Source: Pseudanabaena sp. CAN_BIN31 (GTDB lineage Bacteria > Cyanobacteriota > Cyanobacteriia > Pseudanabaenales > Pseudanabaenaceae). Taken from it: DNA of 15,158 nt. The stretch is taken from NCBI GenBank assembly GCA_026785865.1, contig JAJAZG010000262.1:1-15158 (forward strand), read 5' to 3'. Under the pieces are notes generated by a model that was given only the letters and a program-made list of their open reading frames with translations, did no database searches and was not told where the DNA came from. Below, one piece after another: positions 5,844 to 13,787 of the stretch; positions within the stretch are counted from its first letter, which is position 1, and every line of letters begins with the position of its first letter. Position numbers and translations under genes: made by a program.

Positions 5844-6842
5844 ATGCAATTTATTTGTTTTTCTCAAGGCGGTATTGATTTACAAATTAATGGGGCATTG
5901 GGGATTGCCTTTAATGATTTGAACAGTGATCGCGCCAGCCATCTGCCAGAAATTTGTCGTTTTCTTTATCAACAGGGTATCGATGGATTTTTGCCCACCC
6001 TTGTTACTGCTTCTGTCGAACAATTTCAGCGATCGCTATTCTTCTTAGCAGAGGCGATCGCCAATCAAAACCAAAATCCCGATCCCAAAATAGCAAAAAT
6101 CTTAGGCGTACATCTTGAAGGGCCATTTCTGCATCCAGACAAACGCGGCGCACATCCGCAGCAACATTTATTACCGCTTAATCTCAATACATTGCAGCAA
6201 GTATTAAGTGATCACACGAATATTATTAAATTAGTTACCCTCGCACCCGAACTTGATCCATCTGGCGAAACGATTAAATTTTTATGCGATCGCCAAATTA
6301 TTGTTAGCCTCGGTCATTCCACCGCAAATGCAGAACAGACAAGGGAGGCGATCGCCCAAGGCGCAACGATGGTTACTCATGCGTTTAATGCAATGCCAGC
6401 TTTGCATCATCGCGATGTGGGTTTATTGGGCGAAGCAATTTTAAGCGATCGGGTTTGGTGTGGCTTAATTGCCGACGGTGTTCATGTTTCGCCGCAAATG
6501 GTGAAATTGCTTTATCGGATGACAAACAAAATTTTCTTAATTAGTGATGCCCTTGCTCCACTAGGTTTACCCGATGGCATTTATCCTTGGGACGATCGCC
6601 CAATTACAGTCACCAATGGCACAGCCCGACTACCTGACGGCACATTATCAGGTACTACGGTTTCTTTGCTCGACAGCGTTAATAATCTCGTCAAGTGGAA
6701 TATTTGCGAACCAGCACAGGCGATTAATTTGGCGATCGCCGCGCCGCGACTTGCCATGAATATGCAGCCAGACTCAACTACAACTCAGAGACTAGCTTGG
6801 TATCAGACAGATTCGGGGCAACTGATTTGGCAGCACCGTTAA
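5844..6842 (+). CDS. nagA: N-acetylglucosamine-6-phosphate deacetylase, N-terminally shortened
   Basis: NagA removes the acetyl group from GlcNAc-6-phosphate in amino-sugar recycling, feeding the pool of glucosamine-6-phosphate. Family marks are GIDLQINGALG (10-20, with Gln14/Asn16 as in the one-metal E. coli type), HLEGPFL with metal ligand Glu92, LGHSTA with His158, VTHAFNAM with His179, DGVHV with His214 and the catalytic Asp235 in LISDALAP. At 332 residues it is short. Normal NagA has about 45-50 further residues forming an N-terminal beta-sandwich before the GIDLQ motif, and here that motif begins almost at once. An in-frame TAG at 5832-5834, directly upstream of the ATG, rules out extension. 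The ribosome binding site is weak. The 3' end overlaps accD by 65 bases on the opposite strand. The gene may be a naturally short form or one truncated by insertion of the upstream cluster. Confidence 0.88.
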   Translation: MQFICFSQGGIDLQINGALGIAFNDLNSDRASHLPEICRFLYQQGIDGFLPTLVTASVEQFQRSLFFLAEAIANQNQNPDPKIAKILGVHLEGPFLHPDKRGAHPQQHLLPLNLNTLQQVLSDHTNIIKLVTLAPELDPSGETIKFLCDRQIIVSLGHSTANAEQTREAIAQGATMVTHAFNAMPALHHRDVGLLGEAILSDRVWCGLIADGVHVSPQMVKLLYRMTNKIFLISDALAPLGLPDGIYPWDDRPITVTNGTARLPDGTLSGTTVSLLDSVNNLVKWNICEPAQAINLAIAAPRLAMNMQPDSTTTQRLAWYQTDSGQLIWQHR

Positions 6843-7752
6843 CATGGCGATCGCTAGAAATATTCGGACTCGACTCGTGCATTTTCAAAATCATCGCCAG
6901 ATTTTGCTTTAGCTTTGTTCTTGGCACGATCATATCCACAAATCCATGATCTAATAAATATTCCGAAGATTGAAAACCATCAGGAATTTTTTGCTTCAGC
7001 GTCTGCTCGATCACCCGCCGACCTGTAAACCCGATCATTGCTTTTGGCTCAGCCAAAATAATATCGCCGAGCATCGCAAAACTAGCGGTCACACCACCTG
7101 TTGTAGGGTTCGTCAAGACGGGAATATAGAGCAAATTAGCCTGACGATGACGCTCCAAGGCTGCCGAAGTCTTCGCCATTTGCATCAAACTCAATATCCC
7201 TTCTTGCATCCGCGCTCCACCTGAAGCGCAAAAAATCAAGGCAGGAAAGCGTTTTGCTGTAGCAGTTTCCAGCATACGAGTGATTTTCTCACCCACAACC
7301 GATCCCATGCTGCCACCCATAAAGCGGAAATCCATCACCGCGATCGCCACATCACCGCCATCAATTTTGCCCGTACCAGTGATCACCCCATCGCTCAAAC
7401 CCGTTTTTTGTTTATATTCTTTAATCCGATCAATATAAGGCTTACGATCTTTAAAGCCTAATGGATCGCAAGAAGTTAAATCCGCGTCCATTTCGTTCCA
7501 CGTACCAGCATCAATCAACTGGGCGATGCGCTCATAGGCATTAACTTGATTATGATGACCACACTCAGGACAAACCATAAAATTGGTTTTTAAATCCTTA
7601 ACGTAAGTCAAAGCACCACAACTAGAACATTTGTGCCACAAACCATCAGGAATTTCGCGTTCTTGAGAGTCTTGATTGAGATTAGGAGTTTTGCGGCGAT
7701 AGGCTTCACCCGCGCGGGAGCGAGTTTCAGCAAACCAATCAAACAGTGACAT
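6778..7752 (-). CDS. accD: Acetyl-CoA carboxylase carboxyltransferase subunit beta
   Basis: AccD pairs with AccA to move the carboxyl group from biotin on AccB to acetyl-CoA, giving malonyl-CoA for fatty acid synthesis. The 324-residue sequence begins MSLFDWFAETR and has an N-terminal zinc ribbon with Cys42, Cys45, Cys61 and Cys64. The carboxyltransferase motifs follow: GGSMGSVVGEKITR, ASGGARMQEG, NPTTGGVTASFAMLGD and IGFTGRRVIEQT. The last roughly 30 residues (from about HESSPNISSDRHVN) are hydrophilic, not part of the core fold, and are encoded mostly within the overlap with the nagA 3' end. The ATG at 7752 lacks a strong ribosome binding site, but the N-terminus fits the family. It sits 147 bases downstream of dnaK on the same strand, and that gap shows no clear terminator. 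Confidence 0.95.
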   Translation of the reverse strand: MSLFDWFAETRSRAGEAYRRKTPNLNQDSQEREIPDGLWHKCSSCGALTYVKDLKTNFMVCPECGHHNQVNAYERIAQLIDAGTWNEMDADLTSCDPLGFKDRKPYIDRIKEYKQKTGLSDGVITGTGKIDGGDVAIAVMDFRFMGGSMGSVVGEKITRMLETATAKRFPALIFCASGGARMQEGILSLMQMAKTSAALERHRQANLLYIPVLTNPTTGGVTASFAMLGDIILAEPKAMIGFTGRRVIEQTLKQKIPDGFQSSEYLLDHGFVDMIVPRTKLKQNLAMILKMHESSPNISSDRHVNGAAKSVAPNLSDTKLVSEL

Positions 7753-7899
7753 AGCGGCTCACAGTTTACAGAATAAACGTTTAGTTGCGAATGTTGAAAT
7801 AAAACAACTGTAGCCAAAAATACAACTACTGATTTGTGATCATACAGCGCTTTGCACCCTCAGTAAAACTGACAAATGCTGGCAACACTGCCCTCAGTC

Positions 7900-9759
7900 T
7901 TACCCCAAGGTGTCGCTAGACTTTTGCTTAACGCGCTCAACTTGAGAGTATTTCTCAACCGTTTGAGTCACATCAAACAGTGATTGCTGTAGAGGCTTAA
8001 TTGCGATTTGAAGATCTGCATAGGTTGCCTCTTCAGATTCATATAAATTCTTGAGGGATTCCATATTTTTGAGCGTGGGTTCGCGCAAACTTTGAGTGAT
8101 CACTGAAGGTCCATTATCTCTGAGAACTTCTTCGACAGTGCGGATGAGGTTAGATGCTTGGTTCCGCATATTCGCCAATTCGCGACGGGCCGCATCTTCT
8201 TCAGAATATACCTCAGCTTCCATCCGCATTCTTTCAATTTCACTGGGACTCAATCCACCAGTATTAGTGATACTAATGCTCTGCTCAACTCCAGTATCGA
8301 TATCTCGTGCTGAAACTTTGAGAATACCATTAGCATCAATATCAAGAGAAACTTCGATCTGTGGAATACCACGTGGCGCGGGACGAATACCCTCCAGCTC
8401 AAATTTGCCGAGGCTCTTATTATCTTTAGCCATTGAGCGTTCGCCCTGTAGCACATGAATCTCTACTGCCGATTGATTGTCAACGGCGGTGGAAAAAATC
8501 TGCGCCTTACTCGTAGGAATTGTAGTATTACGTTCTAAGTTCTTAGTAAATACTCCACCTTGGGTTTCTAATCCGATCGAAAGCGGGATCACGTCTAGTA
8601 ATAATAGATCTTTAACCTCACCACCTAAAATTCCCGCCTGTACAGCCGCCCCGATCGCCACAGCCTCATCGGGGTTAACTGACTGATCTGGCTTTTTACC
8701 ATCAAAAAATCTCGATATAGCGTCTTGTACCGCAGGAATACGAGTTGAGCCACCAACTAAAATAATCCGATTAATTTCTTTTGGTGATAGTCCTGCATCT
8801 TTCAATGCTTGGGCGGTTGGTTCAAGGGTTGCTTTAACCAACCTCGCAGTAATCTCGTCAAACTTGGAACGAGTAAAATCTAGCTCAATGGTTTTTGGTC
8901 CTGTCTCGTCAGAAGCGATAAACGGCAAGCTGATCAGAGTTGAAGGAGCGCTGGAAAGCTCAATTTTGGCTTTTTCGGCAGCTTCTTTGAGTCGCTGCAA
9001 CGCAGTTTTGTCGGCAACTAAGTCAATTCCTTCTTTTTGCTTGAAGTCCGCAACTAGCCAATCGACGATCAGCGCATCAAAATCGTCACCACCAAGATGG
9101 TTATTGCCTGAAGTTGCCTTAACTTCAAAAATGCCATCGCCAAGCTGGAGTACAGAAACATCAAATGTGCCGCCGCCAAGGTCAAATACTAAAACAATCT
9201 GTTCTTGATCTTGTTTGTCCAAACCGTAGGCAAGCGCCGCCGCCGTTGGTTCATTGACAATCCGCAAGACCTCCATACCCGAAATCGCCCCAGCGTCTTT
9301 TGTCGCCTGACGCTGCGTATCGGTGAAGTAGGCGGGTACAGTGATTACCGCTTGAGTAACTTCTTCGCCCAAATAGTTTTCAGCATCCTGTTTTAGCTTT
9401 TGTAAGATCATCGCCGAAATTTCTTGGGGCGTATAGGTCTTATCACCGATCTGCACATCGACGGTATCGTCTTTGCCTTTGACCGCCGTGAAAGGGACGC
9501 GACTACGCTCGGTTTCGGTTTCGCTCCAGCTACGACCAATAAACCGCTTGATGCTATAAACCGTATTTACTGAGTTGGTAACAGACTGGCGCTTGGCAAC
9601 CTGCCCCACAATCCGCTCGCTACTGTCCTTAACAAAAGCGACAATACTCGGCGTGGTGCGCCCCCCTTCTGCACTAGAGATGACAACAGGTTTGCCACCC
9701 TCCAGAACTGAAACACAACTATTTGTCGTACCAAGGTCGATCCCAATTACTTTCGACAT
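7900..9759 (-). CDS. dnaK: Molecular chaperone DnaK (Hsp70), DnaK1-like
   Basis: An ATP-driven Hsp70 chaperone that works with DnaJ and GrpE in folding and stress recovery. All core motifs are present in 619 residues: IDLGTTNS (7-14), FDLGGGTFDVS (192-202), LVGGSTRIP (334-342), interdomain linker VKDLLLLDV (382-390), then the substrate-binding domain (ISITNTGGLSP) and helical lid. Two features recall the cyanobacterial DnaK1 group rather than DnaK2: the stretch FIGRSWSETETERSRVPF (73-90) and a C-terminus (KYSQVERVKQKSSDTLG) without the acidic DDVIDAEF-type end. The grpE gene directly upstream fits my recollection of the Synechocystis grpE-dnaK1 arrangement. The 121-base gap to grpE holds a hairpin. 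No dnaJ is adjacent. The paralogue assignment is my judgement from sequence memory. Confidence 0.95.
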   Translation of the reverse strand: MSKVIGIDLGTTNSCVSVLEGGKPVVISSAEGGRTTPSIVAFVKDSSERIVGQVAKRQSVTNSVNTVYSIKRFIGRSWSETETERSRVPFTAVKGKDDTVDVQIGDKTYTPQEISAMILQKLKQDAENYLGEEVTQAVITVPAYFTDTQRQATKDAGAISGMEVLRIVNEPTAAALAYGLDKQDQEQIVLVFDLGGGTFDVSVLQLGDGIFEVKATSGNNHLGGDDFDALIVDWLVADFKQKEGIDLVADKTALQRLKEAAEKAKIELSSAPSTLISLPFIASDETGPKTIELDFTRSKFDEITARLVKATLEPTAQALKDAGLSPKEINRIILVGGSTRIPAVQDAISRFFDGKKPDQSVNPDEAVAIGAAVQAGILGGEVKDLLLLDVIPLSIGLETQGGVFTKNLERNTTIPTSKAQIFSTAVDNQSAVEIHVLQGERSMAKDNKSLGKFELEGIRPAPRGIPQIEVSLDIDANGILKVSARDIDTGVEQSISITNTGGLSPSEIERMRMEAEVYSEEDAARRELANMRNQASNLIRTVEEVLRDNGPSVITQSLREPTLKNMESLKNLYESEEATYADLQIAIKPLQQSLFDVTQTVEKYSQVERVKQKSSDTLG

Positions 9760-9833
9760 AATCGCTAGTCCCGCTAAAAGCTTTTTTAAAGTTTAGCTTG
9801 ATGAATTTTTGAACAATGTACCCTAAGAATGTA

Positions 9834-9865
9834 TTTCAAGATGCAATTGCGATCGCATCTTGAAA
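9834..9865 (-). other. Hairpin in the grpE-dnaK intergenic region
   Basis: TTTCAAGATGC (9834-9844) pairs exactly with GCATCTTGAAA (9855-9865) around a 10-base loop, and the HIP1 octamer GCGATCGC spans 9849-9856, in the loop and base of the right arm. On the transcribed minus strand it lies 16 bases beyond the grpE stop and 75 bases before dnaK. The position suits an attenuator, mRNA processing site or partial terminator that sets the grpE to dnaK ratio. No long T-run follows, so full termination is unlikely. The function is inferred from position only. Confidence 0.5.
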
Positions 9866-9880
9866 AATTTGACTTAAAGC

Positions 9881-10621
9881 TTAAGTAGATGCGCCAGAAG
9901 TGTCTTGATTTGCATCACCAGAAACACTATCATCGCCGTCAATTTTACCTGAAGACACTTTGACCAATGAGTGACGCAAAACGCGATCGTCGCTGACAAG
10001 ATATCCTGGACGTAGTTCTTCCGTAATTATGCCTTCATCATGCTCAGGCGAGGGTTCTTGCATGATCGCCTCATGGAAATTGGGATCAAAATCTTGACCA
10101 ACGCATTCCATCCTTACTACGCCTGTTTCTTTGAGGCACTTGAGCAATTGCTTGTATACCGATTGATAGCTTTTATGAATTGAAGCTTCACCATCAGTTT
10201 TGGGTGCAATTGCAAATTGCGCCCGCTCAAAGTCATCAACTACGGGCAAGATTTTTTTGAGAATTTTACCCGTGATTGTGCCTTCTTGCTCTTCTTTATC
10301 GCGCTCTGTGCGTTTACGAAAATTCTCGAAGTCGGCATATAAGCGCAAGTACTGTTGCTTGCGCTCATCTAACTGCTCTCTCAGAGATGTTGACTCAGCG
10401 ATCAAACCATTAATTTTTTCGAGCGTTGCTGCTGCCGCCGTGTTTGCTTTACCTGCGTTAGATTCGCTTGCAGAGGTTTGAGTACCATCTGCTTTTGCTT
10501 CTTCTGGGTTGGAGGTTTGATTTAATTCTTCGGTGGCAAGTTGTTGCAGCCGTGACTCAAGAACCTCATCATCTTCATCAATGAGGTCTTCAGAATTTGG
10601 TAAATTTTCTTCTTCGATCAT
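9881..10621 (-). CDS. grpE: GrpE nucleotide exchange factor
   Basis: GrpE releases ADP from DnaK and so drives the chaperone cycle. The 246-residue protein has a long acidic, poorly conserved N-terminal part (about 1-65) with an Ala-rich stretch. The dimerising coiled coil runs from about 66 to 115 (KINGLIAESTSLREQLDERK, then LYADFENFRKRTERDKEE). The helical hinge is ILPVVDDFERA (124-134), and the C-terminal beta domain that contacts DnaK includes GQDFDPNFHEAIMQ and ELRPGYLVSDDRVLRHSLVKV. A short polar tail follows. It precedes dnaK in the same orientation. I saw no CIRCE operator (TTAGCACTC-N9-GAGTGCTAA) in the 146-base upstream region or between the two genes, so HrcA control is not supported by the sequence. 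Confidence 0.95.
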   Translation of the reverse strand: MIEEENLPNSEDLIDEDDEVLESRLQQLATEELNQTSNPEEAKADGTQTSASESNAGKANTAAAATLEKINGLIAESTSLREQLDERKQQYLRLYADFENFRKRTERDKEEQEGTITGKILKKILPVVDDFERAQFAIAPKTDGEASIHKSYQSVYKQLLKCLKETGVVRMECVGQDFDPNFHEAIMQEPSPEHDEGIITEELRPGYLVSDDRVLRHSLVKVSSGKIDGDDSVSGDANQDTSGAST

Positions 10622-10767
10622 TACGGTAATACTCTTTTCGCGCTTTTTAGCCTAGCAGTAAGTTGCTAAGAGTTGAAATTTAACTGTTAGTTTTGACGAG
10701 TTTTGCTAGCCACATCGATTTTACTCTTTATCCGAGGCAACGTATAGCGATTTTCCTAATAAAACAA

Positions 10768-12675
10768 TTACGGCAAGCAATTTAGCGTTGATTTTGTGGA
10801 GTTGCCAGTCTCTGAGATATTGCCCGAAGCTAAAGAGCAGAAATATTTACGAACATTGGGATCAAGATTTAAAGCATTAGTAAAATTCGCCGCTTCGATG
10901 CTGCCAATATTTTCGACGATCGCATTGCGAAAATTTGCGCCATTAAGATTCGTACCTGCAAACTCGATCAAAATTAGCTTTGCGGCGGTTAGATTTGCCG
11001 AACTGAGATTGGCATTAGTGAGATTGGTTAGGTGTAATTCCGCCGATCGCAAATCTGCGGCAGATAAATCGGCTCCTTCTAAGACCGCGTCACTAAGATT
11101 TGCTGCTGATAAATTACTCTCACTTAAATTTGCCTTAACTAGATTTGCTTTACGAAGATTTGCTAAGACTAAATTTGCACCTTTGAGATTTGCAGAACTA
11201 AGATCGGCTTCACTGAGATTTGTCTTCATCAACTCCGCTTTTTGTAAAATCGCGGAACCTAACTTTGCTTGAAATAAATTGACTCGCAATAAATTTGCTT
11301 GAGACAAATTTGCTTCTGCGAAATTAGAAAATGCTAAGTTTGCATCAACGAGACTAGAATTACTCAGATCTGCGCCTCGGAGATCGACTTTAACGATTTT
11401 AATAGCGTTCAAATTTGCATTCTTGAAAATTACTTGGCGTAAATCAACGCGCTCTAGTACAGAACCACTGAGATTAATATTGCTAAAGTCTTGACCTTGT
11501 AGGCGATCGCCTTGAGCGCCTGTCAACTGTACATTACGAAAATCGCGCTGACCTTCAGCATATTTGGTAATTAGGCTCGCAGCCGTAATTGGGGTTAATT
11601 TTGGTGGTAGTGGAGTTGTAGGTGTATTGCTTGGAATAGGAAAGCTTGAGGGCAAAATTTCAGGCTTTTTAGTAACTAGAGTTTGATTTTTTCTAAAAAT
11701 CCAGAACATTCCGACAACAACCAATATAGCCATGCCGACTAATAAGAATGGTTTGAATTGTGTAGCTACAAATTTAAACTGCTGGGCTTGCGATTTTGGT
11801 TCATCGAAATCTTTGCCATGACATTGACGAATGAGGCGATCGCATAGTTCGCGAGTTTCATCATCAGGAATATTGGCGATCGACTGAAATACAGGTGATA
11901 ACTCTGGCTCTTGAAAATCATTTTGCCGAAAGATTAAATTTTTGTTGTCTTCATGGAAGGTTTCCCAAAGATTGGGCTGACTGGCTAGAGCGCGAAGCGA
12001 TAGAGATATTACTGCAAAAGAAAATTCATCAAGTTGGTCACCAAAATCATTCAGCGATCGCATCGGTGGCTGATAGTTGGGATGTCCCACCTCAAGGGGC
12101 GGAGTCCCTCGTAAGGCGGGAACGTACATTCCGTCATAGTCAACCAGCTTTAATTCCCCCTGATCGTCCACCATGATATTTCCATGCTGCAAATCACCGT
12201 GAGCGATCCCCACCTGTTGCAGATCTGTTTGCAGTTGCTTTAATTGCCGATCTAAGCGCAATAATACTTGCGAATCATCAATGTATTCACCAATATAGCG
12301 ATCGAGTTCTACCCCTTCTACCCAGTCCATTTTTAGAATCGGATACCATTCACCTTTGACGAGAATTCCCTGTGTGAGAAATTCAAAATCAACTAAGTAA
12401 GGAATATGGTGTTGGCTGAGATATTCACTAATTAGCTTGTATCGCTGCTGCACATCCGATTGCGGTATGCGCGTAAAGCAGCGCACTGCCCAAGAGCGAT
12501 CGCCTTTAGTTAACTTGTAAACGGTGGCGAAGTTGCCTGACCATAGCAAAACTCTACCACGCGAATTTTTAGAAGTGCTGGCTTGCTTAAGCTCAGGATC
12601 GGCAAAACAAAGTTGGGGATTTTGCACCGCGATCGTGAAGTCAATATTTAACGGCCAAGTCTGAATATTATTCAT
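10768..12675 (-). CDS. Membrane-anchored serine/threonine kinase-like protein with pentapeptide-repeat C-terminus
   Basis: A 635-residue protein in three parts. Residues about 38-300 form a protein-kinase-like domain: loop LLWSGNFATVYKL (43-55), catalytic loop HGDLQHGN with Asp161 and Asn166, and metal-binding LVDYDGMYVP with Asp179 in a DYDG in place of DFG. The usual ATP-binding lysine of the VAIK motif is Arg65 here (WAVRCF), so activity is uncertain; my recollection is that AVRCF recurs in this cyanobacterial subfamily. A transmembrane segment lies at about 311-327, then a Pro/Thr-rich linker. Residues about 383-600 are A(N/D)LxxA(N/D)L pentapeptide repeats, a right-handed beta-helix expected outside the cytoplasm if the kinase is inside. 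The start overlaps the stop of the PP2C gene as ATGA (12672-12675), so the two are made together and probably act on the same targets. Confidence 0.9.
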   Translation of the reverse strand: MNNIQTWPLNIDFTIAVQNPQLCFADPELKQASTSKNSRGRVLLWSGNFATVYKLTKGDRSWAVRCFTRIPQSDVQQRYKLISEYLSQHHIPYLVDFEFLTQGILVKGEWYPILKMDWVEGVELDRYIGEYIDDSQVLLRLDRQLKQLQTDLQQVGIAHGDLQHGNIMVDDQGELKLVDYDGMYVPALRGTPPLEVGHPNYQPPMRSLNDFGDQLDEFSFAVISLSLRALASQPNLWETFHEDNKNLIFRQNDFQEPELSPVFQSIANIPDDETRELCDRLIRQCHGKDFDEPKSQAQQFKFVATQFKPFLLVGMAILVVVGMFWIFRKNQTLVTKKPEILPSSFPIPSNTPTTPLPPKLTPITAASLITKYAEGQRDFRNVQLTGAQGDRLQGQDFSNINLSGSVLERVDLRQVIFKNANLNAIKIVKVDLRGADLSNSSLVDANLAFSNFAEANLSQANLLRVNLFQAKLGSAILQKAELMKTNLSEADLSSANLKGANLVLANLRKANLVKANLSESNLSAANLSDAVLEGADLSAADLRSAELHLTNLTNANLSSANLTAAKLILIEFAGTNLNGANFRNAIVENIGSIEAANFTNALNLDPNVRKYFCSLASGNISETGNSTKSTLNCLP

Positions 12676-13583
12676 GGCTCACAACTTAGACGCATAGGAA
12701 TATTGATCGCCTGAATTTCTAGACATAGCAAGGTTGTGTCGTCGTTAGCGATCTCGTGGCGATCGCGCAATTCCGTCACCCATTCGGCAAATAAATCATG
12801 CGAACTGAGCCGATCTAATTTTAGCCAGGGATCTTGATTTGCTTCTAGTTGCTGAAAAATCCAACAGGCGATAGCATCGGTGGTCAGATAAAAGCGATCG
12901 CCTAATTTTGCATCCCCATAAATTTGCGAAACATGAATATTCGCCGCCTTAATATTAGTGCCGATCAGCTTTGGACGATTATTAAATTCGCAACTATTTT
13001 CTAATGGAAAGCTTTTTTGTAAACAGCGATCGCGCACCACAAATAAACAAGAATCTCCCACAGCAAGAGCCTTCCAGCTTAAATCCGCAAAAACTTCTAA
13101 GCTCACAAAAGTTGCAAAAGCCCCATTTTCTGCCTTGCGCTTGGCAAACCAAGACAAATTCTGATCTGCTAACCATTGTTGCCAAGTCGTTTGCAATGGC
13201 AATAGCCAATTTTTTGACGCACAAGTATAAACATCTTGCCAAGGTAACTCGCGATTCACAAAAGCCGTAACTAACTCCTTAGCCCATTCTCGCGTAAACG
13301 AAGACTCTGTTGCCCCATCAGACAGGGCGATCGACACCATCGAATTACGTTTTGCATAATCCCAAATATCTTCACATTCGGCGATTGCGTTGCCTGCTTT
13401 TTGGACAGAAAAACTTTGGATTAGATCAAAACAAAGTTTTTGTTTAGGCTTCTGTGGCGGATTGTATAAACTGCGATCGCCATATTTTCGCGCATTCGTG
13501 GCGATCGCTTTAAAGCCAAAATTTACATGCCCATATGGGGAATGCAAGCCAGAAAAAGAATTAATGCGAAAAAATTTAGACAC
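12672..13583 (-). CDS. PP2C-family serine/threonine phosphatase
   Basis: A 303-residue protein with the metal-dependent PP2C fold, predicted to remove phosphate from Ser/Thr residues. Motifs in order are SIALSDGATESSF with Asp89-Gly90, GAFATFVSLEV (154-164), AVGDSCLFVVRD with Gly177-Asp178, LTTDAIACWI with Asp236, and ANDDTTLLCLEI with Asp281/Asp282, so the metal ligands are mostly visible. There is no signal peptide or membrane segment. The first 55 or so residues are not recognisable family sequence. The start used is a GTG at 13581-13583 with a weak ribosome binding site; no better in-frame ATG exists before the first motif, so the N-terminus is uncertain. It lies upstream of, and is translationally coupled to, the kinase-like gene. 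It probably opposes or regulates that protein's phosphorylation. Confidence 0.88.
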   Translation of the reverse strand: MSKFFRINSFSGLHSPYGHVNFGFKAIATNARKYGDRSLYNPPQKPKQKLCFDLIQSFSVQKAGNAIAECEDIWDYAKRNSMVSIALSDGATESSFTREWAKELVTAFVNRELPWQDVYTCASKNWLLPLQTTWQQWLADQNLSWFAKRKAENGAFATFVSLEVFADLSWKALAVGDSCLFVVRDRCLQKSFPLENSCEFNNRPKLIGTNIKAANIHVSQIYGDAKLGDRFYLTTDAIACWIFQQLEANQDPWLKLDRLSSHDLFAEWVTELRDRHEIANDDTTLLCLEIQAINIPMRLSCEP

Positions 13584-13635
13584 AATTAAGTTTATGGCGA
13601 TCGGCGCTCTTAATTTTCAACAAAAAATTTGAGAA

Positions 13636-13655
13636 CAAGGGGCTTAAGCCCCTTG
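13636..13655. repeat. 20-bp perfect palindrome in the ycf54-PP2C gap
   Basis: CAAGGGGCTTAAGCCCCTTG is a perfect inverted repeat, able to form a stem of up to 10 bp as a cruciform or about 8 bp with a small loop in RNA. On the minus strand it is followed by TTCTCAAATTTTTTG, so it could weakly terminate ycf54 transcripts. It also lies 53 bases upstream of the PP2C start, so it could equally belong to that leader. It may be another dispersed cyanobacterial palindrome. Confidence 0.7.
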
Positions 13656-13787
13656 CCTGTTTTGATTGTCAGGCGATCGCTAAAGATGCTAAGAGACAGT
13701 CAGAAAATAATCGATCCTTTATGTACCTTAGAAATCACTGGGATCGCCCACTCCTATAGCAGCAATTTTCTTAAGTAATGGGATCAT

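Noticed and set aside
7838..7899. Possible dnaK terminator: repeated ACTGAGGG and a short GGCA/TGCC stem
   Set aside because: The stem is only 4 bp without a T-run; not enough to call a terminator.
8096..9208. Open frames on the plus strand opposite dnaK
   Set aside because: They mirror the codon bias of a highly conserved gene and have no recognisable product.
10622..10767. Heat-shock operator (CIRCE) upstream of grpE
   Set aside because: No TTAGCACTC-N9-GAGTGCTAA or near match; the TTAGCAA...TTGCTAG-like similarity is too weak.
10796..11272. Long open frame on the plus strand opposite the pentapeptide repeats
   Set aside because: Its repetitive FAxLRFA pattern is simply the antisense reading of the tandem pentapeptide codons; it has no ribosome binding site and no family likeness.
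12090..12120. GC-rich, repeat-like stretch inside the kinase gene
   Set aside because: It encodes VPALRGTPPLEVGHPNYQ, which keeps the spacing expected between DYDG and the GHPNYQ motif, so it does not look like an inserted repeat.
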